Below, in pieces: positions 26,939 through 35,147 of a stretch of 64,000 nucleotides of DNA. How positions within the stretch are numbered: the first letter of the stretch is position 1; each line of letters starts with the position of its first letter. This DNA comes from Streptomyces griseiscabiei (GTDB taxonomy: Bacteria; Actinomycetota; Actinomycetes; Streptomycetales; Streptomycetaceae). A program made the position numbers and the translations under genes. The DNA lies in the NCBI RefSeq assembly GCF_020010925.1, contig NZ_JAGJBZ010000001.1:1922001-1986000 (forward strand), written 5' to 3'. The notes beneath the pieces are model-generated. The model searched no databases, was not told where the DNA came from, and worked only from the letters and a program-made list of their open reading frames with translations.

Positions 26939-29900
26939 CGACCACTCAGGAACCGCGGGCGGCCGTCACGGCGCTCGCCGACTCCGCGGCGCCGTATCTG
27001 CTGGGGGTACGGCACCACAGCCCGGCCCTCGCGGCGGCCGTGCCCGCACTGCTGGACGCCTCCGGCGCGGACGTCGTCTGCGTGGAGCTGCCGGCCGACT
27101 TCCAGCACTGGCTGCCGCACCTCGCCGCCCCCGGCACCCTCGCGCCCGTCGCCCTCGCCGGAGCGAGCGAGGGCGGCCGGCTCGGCTTCTACCCCTTCGC
27201 CGACTTCTCCCCCGAACTCGCCGCGCTCCGCTGGGCACGGGAGCGGGGGAAGGAAGTGGTCTGCTGCGATCTGCCGATGTCGGACCCGGCGTGGACCATG
27301 GACGGCGTCGCCCCCGCCGTCGAGTCCCGGAGCGTGGTCGCCGAGGACACCCCCGTCGCGGCGCCCACGGCCTTCGCGGCGGCGCTCACCGCCGCCGGGA
27401 CCGGCCGTGACGGTGACGATCTGTGGGACCGCTCCGTGGAGGTGCTCGCTCCCGGCTGTGCCCCCGAGGCGATCCGGCGGGCGGCGCTCGGTGTGGGGTG
27501 GGCGCTGCGGCGCGACGCCGAGTCGGCGGGCGGGGTGCCGTCGGTGGACCTGGCCCGCGAGGCGCACATGCGGGAGACCGTCGCCCGGGCGGCGGCGGGC
27601 GGGCGCCGGGTCGCGGCCGTGATCGGCGCGTTCCACGCCCCGGCGCTGACGGACGTGACCGGCATCGCCACCGGCCCGGCGGACACGGACGGTTCGGGCG
27701 ACACGGAGACGTCCGGCACGGACGGTTCGGGCGGCGCAGGGAGGTCCGGCGCGGGCGGCGCTCCGTCGGTCTCACGAGCGGGCGGCACCGCGTCGGGGGC
27801 CCGGGGAGCGGGCCTCGTCGGGGAGCGGCCGCCGGTCGTCACCTCGCTCGTCCCGTACGCCTTCGATCTGCTGGACTCCCGTTCCGGGTATCCGGCGGGC
27901 ATCCGCGACCCGCGCTGGCAGCAGGCGGTGTTCACGGCCGGGGGCGACCCGGGGCTGCTGTACGACGCCGCCGCGCGGGCGGTCACCGACGTGTGCCGGG
28001 AGCTGCGCGCGGCCGGGCACACCGCGGGCACCGGTGAGGCCACCGAGACCTTGCGGATGGCGGGCGACCTGGCGAGCATCCGGGGGCTCGCGGCCCCCGG
28101 CCGGGGCGAGGTCCTGGAGGCGCTGACCACGGTGATGGGCCAGGGCGAGCCGCTCGGCCGGGGCCGGGCCCTCGCCCGTGCGCTCGAAGTGGTGCTGGTC
28201 GGCACCGACCGGGGCCGGATCGCGCCGGGCACCCCGCGTTCCGGTCTCGGCCCGTCCGTGGAGGCGGAGCTGGCCGCGCTGCGGCTGCCCGGCCCGGACG
28301 ACCCCGCCGCACGCGAACTCCGGCTCGACCCGCTCCGCTCCGCCCTCGACGGCCGCCGCGAGATCCTGCTCCAGCGCCTCGCGGTCTGCGGCACGGGGTA
28401 CGGCGAGCCCACGGAGGTGGCCGGCACGGGCGACGGTACGGCGCTGACCACCCGGTGGCGTCTGTCGTGGACGCCGGCGGTTCCCGTACGGCTGGACCTC
28501 GCCGGAATCCGGGGTGTGACCGCGGCGCTGGCGGCCGAGGGCACCCTGCGGGAGGCCTTCCGCCGGGAGTCGGCGGACGGCGGGCCCACCTGCGCCCTGG
28601 TCCTCACCGGGCTGCGCGCGGCGGCCCGCTGCGATCTGCCCGCGCTGGTCGCCGACCGGCTGGCCGACGCCGCCGCCGTGCTGCCCGCCGCCGCCACGCT
28701 GCCCGAACTCCTGGAGGCGCTGGACCTGTTGGAGGCGTTGCGCCGGGGCCATCTGCCCGGCACCACCGCCGACGGCAGGCAGTCGGCCGCCGAACTCGCC
28801 GTCGACCTGCTGGAGGCGGCCGTCCGCGCGCTGCCCGGTCTCGCGGGCAGCGATCAGCCGGAGGACGCCGCCGCGCTCGTCGCGCTCGCGTCGCGGGCCG
28901 GTGAACACCGCCTCGGCCTGCGCATGGACGACGCGCTGGGTACCCTCGCGCGCACCGGTTCCCCGCTGGTCCAGGGTGCCGCCCTGGCCGCCCGGGTCCT
29001 GCTCGACCTGGACGGCGCCGACACCCTCGGGGCACGGGCGGCCGGCTGGATCGACACGGCCACCGGGCCGGACAGCAGGCTCGCGCTCGCCCGGCGTCTC
29101 ACCGGCCTGCTCAGCGGCGCGGCCCCGCTGCTCCACTCCTCGCCCACCGCGCTGGACCCGCTGCTCGACCGTGTCGACACCCTCACCGACCAGGGCTTCC
29201 TGGACCGGCTGCCCGCCCTGCGCGGCGGCTTCGACACCCTCACCCCGGCCGGCCGGGACCGTCTGCTCAGCACGGTCACCGAGCGCCTCGGCGACCGCCT
29301 CGACCTGTCCCTCGCCGCCTCACCGGCGCTGCTCGCCCTCTGGGCGGCGGCGGACACGGCGGGCCTGGCGGCGCTCGACGCACTGCGCCTGCCGACCGGC
29401 CCGGACATCGAGGGACTCCCCGGCACCGCGGACGGCTCGGACACCGCGGAAGGGTTCCCCGGGACCGCGGACGGCACCGACACCCCGGGGACGCCCGCCG
29501 CACCGGGCGGGCGGAGAGCCGCCGCCGGGCCCACGCCCGGCGGGACGACCACGACCGCCGAGGCCGACGAGGTCGACCACGCCGACAAGTCCCCCGAGTC
29601 CGCCGCCCCCGCGGTCTCCTCCGCGCTGCGCCTCGGCCCCGCCGACCGCTGGCGGCTGCTGCTGGGCCGGGAGAGCGAGAAGCTGCCGCAGGGGGCCCGT
29701 CGTTACGCGCACGCGCTGGACGAGCTGTACGGCACCGGGCGGGGCGAGGGCTCCGCGGATCTCGGCCGGGGCAACGGCGGCCAGGGGCAGGGCGGCGGCC
29801 AGGACGCGTCGTTCCCGACGGCCCGCGAGTGGGCCGACGAACTGGACGCGCTGTTCGGCGCGGAGGTCCGCGAGGAGGTGCTGGCCCGGGCCGCCGACCA

Positions 29901-30756
29901 GGGCCGCAGGGACGTACTGGCGGAGCTGGACCCCAAGGCGGTACGCCCCTCGGTCGATCTGCTGACCTCCGTGCTGAACCTCGCCGGAGGGATGCCCGAA
30001 CAGCAACTGGCCAGGCTGCGCCCGCTGGTACGGCGGCTGGTCGACGAGCTGTCCAAGGAGCTGGCCACCCGGATGCGTCCCGCGCTCACCGGTCTGGCCA
30101 CCCCGCGCCCGACGCGCCGCCCCGGCGGCCGGCTGGACCTGCCGCGCACGCTGCGGGCCAACCTGGCGAGCACCCACCGTACGGCCGACGGCCGGACCGT
30201 GGTCGTACCGGAGCGGCCGGTGTTCAGCACCCGGTCCCGCAAGGAGGCGGACTGGCGGCTGATCCTGGTCGTCGACGTGTCCGGGTCGATGGAGGCCTCC
30301 GTCATCTGGTCGGCGCTGACCGCGGCCGTCCTGGGCGGTGTGCCCACGCTGTCGACGCACTTCCTGGCGTTCTCGACCGACGTGATCGACCTGACCGACC
30401 GGGTGGACGACCCGCTGTCGCTGCTGCTCGAGGTGAAGGTCGGCGGCGGCACCCATATCGCGGCGGGCCTGGCGCACGCCCGTTCCCTGGTGACCGTGCC
30501 CAGCCGGACCCTGGTGGTCGTGGTGAGCGACTTCGAGGAGGGGTACTCGCTGGGCGGGCTGCTCGGCGAGGTCCGGTCCCTCGCCGGGTCCGGGGTCCAT
30601 CTGATGGGCTGCGCCGCCCTGGACGACACCGGCACCCCGCGCTACTCGGTGCCGGTCGCCCAGCAGCTCGTCGCGGCCGGTATGCCGGTCGCCGCCCTCA
30701 GTCCCCTCGCCCTCGCCCGCTGGGTGGGCGACCGGCTCCGCGGAGAGACCCGATGA
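26935..30756 (+). CDS. DUF5682-VWA fusion protein (MoxR partner)
   Basis: The protein has 1273 residues read from GTG 26935. The N-terminal part (about 10-480) is DUF5682-like, with LGVRHHSPALAAAVPALL, VCVELPADFQHW and AAVIGAFHAPAL, related in outline to the EreA/TraB/ChaN-type hydrolase fold. Two Gly/Ser/Thr-rich linkers (about 245-285 and 820-890) break the protein into segments. The C-terminus is a von Willebrand A domain (about 1105-1270) with the MIDAS motif DVSGS at 1114-1118, a T in GGGTH and D in VVSDFEEG. The VWA should bind the MoxR ATPase through metal. In many genomes these two domains are separate genes. Both ends overlap neighbouring genes by 4 bp. Confidence 0.88.
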   Translation: MTTTQEPRAAVTALADSAAPYLLGVRHHSPALAAAVPALLDASGADVVCVELPADFQHWLPHLAAPGTLAPVALAGASEGGRLGFYPFADFSPELAALRWARERGKEVVCCDLPMSDPAWTMDGVAPAVESRSVVAEDTPVAAPTAFAAALTAAGTGRDGDDLWDRSVEVLAPGCAPEAIRRAALGVGWALRRDAESAGGVPSVDLAREAHMRETVARAAAGGRRVAAVIGAFHAPALTDVTGIATGPADTDGSGDTETSGTDGSGGAGRSGAGGAPSVSRAGGTASGARGAGLVGERPPVVTSLVPYAFDLLDSRSGYPAGIRDPRWQQAVFTAGGDPGLLYDAAARAVTDVCRELRAAGHTAGTGEATETLRMAGDLASIRGLAAPGRGEVLEALTTVMGQGEPLGRGRALARALEVVLVGTDRGRIAPGTPRSGLGPSVEAELAALRLPGPDDPAARELRLDPLRSALDGRREILLQRLAVCGTGYGEPTEVAGTGDGTALTTRWRLSWTPAVPVRLDLAGIRGVTAALAAEGTLREAFRRESADGGPTCALVLTGLRAAARCDLPALVADRLADAAAVLPAAATLPELLEALDLLEALRRGHLPGTTADGRQSAAELAVDLLEAAVRALPGLAGSDQPEDAAALVALASRAGEHRLGLRMDDALGTLARTGSPLVQGAALAARVLLDLDGADTLGARAAGWIDTATGPDSRLALARRLTGLLSGAAPLLHSSPTALDPLLDRVDTLTDQGFLDRLPALRGGFDTLTPAGRDRLLSTVTERLGDRLDLSLAASPALLALWAAADTAGLAALDALRLPTGPDIEGLPGTADGSDTAEGFPGTADGTDTPGTPAAPGGRRAAAGPTPGGTTTTAEADEVDHADKSPESAAPAVSSALRLGPADRWRLLLGRESEKLPQGARRYAHALDELYGTGRGEGSADLGRGNGGQGQGGGQDASFPTAREWADELDALFGAEVREEVLARAADQGRRDVLAELDPKAVRPSVDLLTSVLNLAGGMPEQQLARLRPLVRRLVDELSKELATRMRPALTGLATPRPTRRPGGRLDLPRTLRANLASTHRTADGRTVVVPERPVFSTRSRKEADWRLILVVDVSGSMEASVIWSALTAAVLGGVPTLSTHFLAFSTDVIDLTDRVDDPLSLLLEVKVGGGTHIAAGLAHARSLVTVPSRTLVVVVSDFEEGYSLGGLLGEVRSLAGSGVHLMGCAALDDTGTPRYSVPVAQQLVAAGMPVAALSPLALARWVGDRLRGETR

Positions 30757-32729
30757 ACGCCGAACTGCCCCCGGCGGCACCCGATGTGGTGGCCGCCGCC
30801 GTCGAGAGTCTGACCTCCCGGCTGCGCAAGAAGCTGGACGCCGCGGTCGAGTCGTACGCGGCGCTGCCCGTCACGGCCGACGGCGGCACCCTGCGCGTCC
30901 GGTGTGGCGAGGACGCCGAGGTGGCGCTCACGCCCGGGCCCTCGGGCGCGGTCACCGACGCCGAGCGGGCCGTGTGCAGTTGTCTGCTCGCCCCCCGCTG
31001 TCTGCACCGTGCCGCCGTGCTGAGCGCGTGCCCGGTGGCCGACGCCTCGGCCGCCGTCGAGGCGGGGCCCGAGCCGTCCTCGGGCGGCCCGGAGGCGGAC
31101 GCGACGGGCACGGCGTCCACCGACGGCACCGCCGATGCCACCGACGCCGCCGGAGCCACCAGTGCCGCCGGACCGGTCGGCGCCGAGAACACCGAGAACG
31201 CCGACGGCACCGGCGCGAACAGCGGCACCGGCACCGACGCCCCCGGCGGCGCCAGGCCCCCCACCCCCGCCCAGATCTCCGCCGCGCACGGCCTCTGGGC
31301 GGCCACCGCGGCCGTCCTCGCCGCGGGCGTCCCGGCGGCGGGGGCGGTACCGCAGGCGGAGTTGCTGCGGGCCGCGCACACCGCCCGGCTGGCCGGGCTG
31401 CACCGCGCCGAGGCGGCGGCCCTGCGGGTGGTCCGCGGCCTGCGCGGCGCCCGTGCCCGGCACGACGGGCACCGGCTGTCCGACCTGGTCGCCAACGTAC
31501 GCGAACTGCTGCTCACCACCGGCCTGTTGTCGGCGGCGAACCCGGATCCGGCCCTGGTGGGCACCGCCCGCCGCGCCTACCGGCCGGGCGGCGGTCTGCG
31601 GGTGCACGGCGTCTGCCGGGAGCCGGTGATCTCGGCCACCGGATACGGCGGGGTCGTCACCCATCTCGTCTCCGACGACGGGGAGTGGTTCTCGATCGCC
31701 GACGTCAAACCGGGCGGCGCGGCCCGCGCCCGGGGCGCCGCCAAGGCCACCGTCGCGCTCGGCTCCGGCACCCTCGACCACGCGGGGCTCTCCCGTGGCG
31801 GGCTGCTGATCTCCGGCGCCACGCTCTCCCCGGACGGCCGGCTCGGCTCCGGCAAGGGGGTCCGGGCGACTCCGCTCGCCGGTCTCGCCTGGACGTCGGG
31901 CCCGCTCGCCGCGCTCTTCGCCCGCCCCCTGGCCGAAGCGGTCGCCGAACGGCTCGCGGTCGCCCCGGGAGCGGATCCGCAGCAGACCGAGCAGGCGGCG
32001 CGCAGGCTGATCGGCTGCGATCTGGTCGTGGTCGGCGCGGCCGGCGACCAGCTGCTCGCCCGTGAGATGTCCCCCACCGGGGAGTCGGCCGGCGAGGGCG
32101 TCCTCGTCCGGCTGATCCCGGCCAACGGCCACCCCGACCTGGCACACACCGCCAACTTCCGTCAGCTGGCCGCCCGGCCCGGTCTGCGGCTGCGGGTGCT
32201 CGGCCGCCTCGAACCCGACCGGGCGGCCGCCCTCCGTCCGCTCGCGATCGGTCCGGCCCCGGGCACCGAGGCGACTCTGCGGCTGCCGGACGAGTGGCAG
32301 GGCCACGCCGATCTGGGCTACGACCGTCTGCAGGGTTCGCACTTCCCGCCGCCGGACGCGCTGTCCGTCGGGGACGGGCCCGCCGGGGTGCCGGCCGATC
32401 CGCTCGCCGAGGCCCCCTTGTGGCGGCTGCGGCGGCTCGTGGAGATCGCCGTCTCCGGAGGCCGCCGCGCGGTCGCCGAACCGGCCCGCGACGGCGACCG
32501 GAACGGCGGGGGCGCCGCGCTGCGGCGCAGTGGGTTCCGGGGGGCCGCCGACCTGTCGGCCACGCTCACGGCGGAGGCCGACCGTCGCTCCCGTGACGTC
32601 TTCGGCCGGGTCACCGACCCCGACCCCGACCGGTACGCCCGCGCCTGGCTCGCCACCGCGGTCTACCTGGCCGGCACGGAACGCGCCCTGGTCCAGGCCA
32701 CCTGGGGGTCGCCCTCCTCCGACACCTGA
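30753..32729 (+). CDS. SWIM zinc-finger protein (YehQ-like)
   Basis: The 658-residue protein carries a SWIM zinc-binding motif C-x-C-x5-C-x-H (C75, C77, C83, H85: VCSCLLAPRCLHR) near the N-terminus. A low-complexity Ala/Gly/Thr/Asp linker (about 100-170) separates it from a long helical region and a beta-rich part (RVHGVCREPVISATGYGG). SWIM domains bind nucleic acid or proteins. The start ATG 30753 overlaps the VWA stop. It ends the damage-linked operon; a hairpin at 32834 may terminate it. The likely role is target binding for the MoxR/VWA machine. Confidence 0.85.
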   Translation: MNAELPPAAPDVVAAAVESLTSRLRKKLDAAVESYAALPVTADGGTLRVRCGEDAEVALTPGPSGAVTDAERAVCSCLLAPRCLHRAAVLSACPVADASAAVEAGPEPSSGGPEADATGTASTDGTADATDAAGATSAAGPVGAENTENADGTGANSGTGTDAPGGARPPTPAQISAAHGLWAATAAVLAAGVPAAGAVPQAELLRAAHTARLAGLHRAEAAALRVVRGLRGARARHDGHRLSDLVANVRELLLTTGLLSAANPDPALVGTARRAYRPGGGLRVHGVCREPVISATGYGGVVTHLVSDDGEWFSIADVKPGGAARARGAAKATVALGSGTLDHAGLSRGGLLISGATLSPDGRLGSGKGVRATPLAGLAWTSGPLAALFARPLAEAVAERLAVAPGADPQQTEQAARRLIGCDLVVVGAAGDQLLAREMSPTGESAGEGVLVRLIPANGHPDLAHTANFRQLAARPGLRLRVLGRLEPDRAAALRPLAIGPAPGTEATLRLPDEWQGHADLGYDRLQGSHFPPPDALSVGDGPAGVPADPLAEAPLWRLRRLVEIAVSGGRRAVAEPARDGDRNGGGAALRRSGFRGAADLSATLTAEADRRSRDVFGRVTDPDPDRYARAWLATAVYLAGTERALVQATWGSPSSDT

Positions 32730-32833
32730 CCCCACCGGCCGGTGCCTCGTCACCGCCCGGCCGGTTCAGCCGCGCCGTCGCCGAGCCCGCCCTCCCGGGC
32801 GCCCCTCCCGGACGACCCCTCCCGGGCGGCGGT

Positions 32834-32860
32834 CGGAGGTGATCCGGTGGACCACCTCCG
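32834..32860. terminator. possible terminator between convergent SWIM and channel genes
   Basis: CGGAGGTG (32834-32841) and CACCTCCG (32853-32860) form an 8-bp stem with an 11-nt loop in the 214-bp gap between the stop codons at 32729 and 32944. The stem is shorter than the other terminators here. Confidence 0.5.
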
Positions 32861-32943
32861 AGGCACGGCGCGCCTCGCCTGCCCCGTCGCGCCCCTGCGA
32901 GAGTCGAGGCGCCACGCTCCGGGCGTGACAGGCCGGCGACCCC

Positions 32944-33993
32944 TCAGCGGGATCCGAGCGCCTCCGGGGCGTCCCGCACCGCGCAGGACTCGGCGTGCCG
33001 GTGCGGCGGGCCGTGCCGGAGGCTCGCCTCCAGGGCGTCGAGGGCCTGGCGGGCGGCCAGGATGCGGACGCGCACTTCGTCCTCGGCGACGGTGTCCGCT
33101 GTGGCGGTGCGCACGGCGACGGCCGGGTCCCGCTCGCGGTCCTCCTGCCCACGGTCCTCCCGCTCGCGGTCCTCCTGCTCGCGGTCCTCCCGCTCGCGGT
33201 CCTCTCGCTCGCGGTCCTCTCGCTCGCGGTCCTCCTGCTCGCGCTCCATCTCGCGGGCCTCGTCCAGGGAGCTGATGACGACACCGATGAGGACGTTGAC
33301 GAGGACGAAGGAGGCGAAGAGGACGTAGGAGGCGTAGTAGACGATGCTCCAGCGGGAGATCTCCAGGCCGGCGCGGACGGCGTCGCCGAGGCCGTCCAGG
33401 GTCATCAGCAGGAAGAGGGTGAGGACGGCGCGGCCGAGGGAGCCGAAGTGCTCGGGGTCGTGGTCGGCGAAGAAGACCCAGCCGACCATGGCGTAGACGT
33501 ACAGGAGCAGGGCGCCGACGAGCAGGAAGCTGAAGGTGCCGGGGAGGCTGCGGCCCACGGCGACCATGAAGACGCGGAGCTGGGGCAGGAAGCGGGCGGT
33601 GCGCAGGACCCGGGCGAGGCGCAGCAGCCGCAGGATCGTGCCGTTCTCGCGGACGACGGGCAGGAACGCGGAGACCACGACGGCCAGGTCGAACAGGTTC
33701 CACGGGTCGCGGAGGAAGTCGCGGGGGCGGTCGGCGTGCGCACAGGCACGCAGGAGTATCTCGACCGTGAACGCGGCCAGGCAGAGGTGTTCGGCGAGGC
33801 GTAACCAGCCGCCCCAGCCCGTCACCAGCGCGCTGTACGTCTCCACGCCCAGCAGTGCCGCGTTGGTGAGGATCAGGGCGAACACGGTGACACCGAACCA
33901 GCGCGCCTCGGTGACGGCGCGGGCCCGTTCCGCGAGGGCCCGGCGGCGGGGGCGCCGGGCCGTGGGGGTCGTACGGTCGTGCGGGTCGGTCAT
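32944..33993 (-). CDS. single-domain voltage-gated cation channel (NaChBac/CavMr-like)
   Basis: The 349-residue protein has six TM helices (about 25-255). S4 has arginines at every third place (RLLRLARVLRTARFLPQLR). The pore segment between S5 and S6 reads LTLFLLMTLDGLGD, aligning with the TLESWAS filter of NaChBac; here the key Glu is Asp and the Trp is Leu, with Gly and a final Asp as in the calcium-selective CavMr type. S6 ends in VNVLIGVVISSLDEA. The C-terminal tail (about 255-300) is a charged 5-residue repeat coded by a 15-bp minisatellite. It forms a tetramer in the membrane. ATG 33993 starts just before the cytoplasmic N-terminus. The ion selectivity remains open. Confidence 0.88.
   Translation of the reverse strand: MTDPHDRTTPTARRPRRRALAERARAVTEARWFGVTVFALILTNAALLGVETYSALVTGWGGWLRLAEHLCLAAFTVEILLRACAHADRPRDFLRDPWNLFDLAVVVSAFLPVVRENGTILRLLRLARVLRTARFLPQLRVFMVAVGRSLPGTFSFLLVGALLLYVYAMVGWVFFADHDPEHFGSLGRAVLTLFLLMTLDGLGDAVRAGLEISRWSIVYYASYVLFASFVLVNVLIGVVISSLDEAREMEREQEDREREDREREDREREDREQEDREREDRGQEDRERDPAVAVRTATADTVAEDEVRVRILAARQALDALEASLRHGPPHRHAESCAVRDAPEALGSR
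33131..33250. repeat. 15-bp minisatellite in channel gene (8 units)
   Basis: Eight units of CGCTCGCGGTCCTCC with one to three changes each follow without spacers. On the minus strand they encode the pentapeptide pattern E-R/Q-E-D-R repeated in the cytoplasmic tail. Copy number is probably variable between strains by slippage. Confidence 0.9.
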
Positions 33994-34124
33994 CCTGCGG
34001 TACCTGCTCCTTCGCGCAGCGCGACGTCCCGCCGCCCCGGGATCGGGCGGCGGGTCCGGTGGAACGATCACGCTCCAGGAGACTTCTACAGCACGGTCGG
34101 CGCGCGGTGCGTCGCCGAGTCCGG

Positions 34125-35147
34125 TCAGACCGTCCGGGGCTGCAGATAGCGCGCCAGCAGGTCGTCCAGCGCGACCAGGCCGGCGAGGCGGCCCGTGTCG
34201 TCGTGGACGACGGCGAGCGTCGCGCGGTGCCGGCGCAGCACGTCGATGGCGTCGGCCACGGTCGCGTCGTCCGGCAGCTCGGGTACGGGCCGGGCGAGGG
34301 CACGGGCGGTGACCGCGCGTCCTCTCGTCCGGGCGACCAGGGCGTCACGGGCGTGGACGGAACCGAGGACGGTGCCGTCGTCGGCGCGGACCAGCAGACG
34401 GGTGCGGTCGTGTGCGGCGGCGGCCCGCAGGACGGCCTCGGCATCGGCGTCCGCGCCGACCGCGGTGATCTCGGCGGCCGGGACCGCGAGGTCGCGCACC
34501 GGGGTGCCAGGCTCCGTCAGTGACCGGGTGATCAGCTCGGAGTCGGCCTCGCTGATCAGCCCCAGCCGCTGCGACTCCTCGACGAGATGGGTGAGCTGCT
34601 CGCGGTTGTGCACGGACGCCAGTTCGTCGCGCGGGGTGACCCTGCACAGCCGTACCAGCGCGTTGCTGACCCGGTTGAGCAGTCCGATCAGCGGTCGTAC
34701 GGCCCTGACCACGGCCCGGAAGGACGGGGCCAGCAGCATCGCGGAGCGCTCGGGGTGGGCGATGGCCCAGGACTTGGGTGCCATCTCGCCGACGACCATG
34801 TGCAGGAACACGACCACGACCATGGCGACGACGAAGGCCACGCCGTAGCTGAGGGCGCTGGGCAGGCCCAGGTCGTGCAGCAGGGGGTCGAGTTCGTGGG
34901 AGATGGCGGGCTTGGAGACGGAGCCGAGGCCCAGGGTGCAGACGGTGATGCCCAGTTGGGCGCCGGCCAGCATCAGGGACAGCTCGCGCATCCCGGCGAG
35001 GGCCGCCTTGGCGCCGCGCTGTCCGGCGGCCACCGCCTGTTCCACGCGGTGGCGTCTGGCGGCGACGAGCGCGAACTCGGCGGCGACGAAGAATCCGCTG
35101 CCGATCAGCAGCAGGACGGTGACGAAGAGCGCCATGGGGAAGCTCAT
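34125..35147 (-). CDS. CNNM/CorC-like membrane protein with CBS domains (second of pair)
   Basis: The 340-residue protein has the DUF21 (CNNM) membrane domain, with TM helices at about 5-30, 55-80, 95-120 and PFSM-like start, containing GSGFFVAAEFALVAARRHRV and AGAQLGITVCTLGLGSV. It is followed by a CBS pair (about 215-335, DRTRLLVRADDGTVLGSVHARDAL and LAVVHDDTGRLAGLVALDDLL). Such 'hemolysin-family' proteins take part in magnesium or other cation homeostasis. It lacks a C-terminal CorC/HlyC domain, unlike its upstream twin. The ATG overlaps the upstream stop by ATGA; the two proteins may form a heterodimer. Confidence 0.88.
   Translation of the reverse strand: MSFPMALFVTVLLLIGSGFFVAAEFALVAARRHRVEQAVAAGQRGAKAALAGMRELSLMLAGAQLGITVCTLGLGSVSKPAISHELDPLLHDLGLPSALSYGVAFVVAMVVVVFLHMVVGEMAPKSWAIAHPERSAMLLAPSFRAVVRAVRPLIGLLNRVSNALVRLCRVTPRDELASVHNREQLTHLVEESQRLGLISEADSELITRSLTEPGTPVRDLAVPAAEITAVGADADAEAVLRAAAAHDRTRLLVRADDGTVLGSVHARDALVARTRGRAVTARALARPVPELPDDATVADAIDVLRRHRATLAVVHDDTGRLAGLVALDDLLARYLQPRTV

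Noticed and set aside
29829..30752. Upstream extension of the SWIM protein reading frame
   Set aside because: It lies in another frame of the VWA gene; ATG 30753 with the ATGA overlap is the real start.
33131..33250. CRISPR array
   Set aside because: The 15-bp units are directly adjacent without spacers and encode protein; it is a coding minisatellite.
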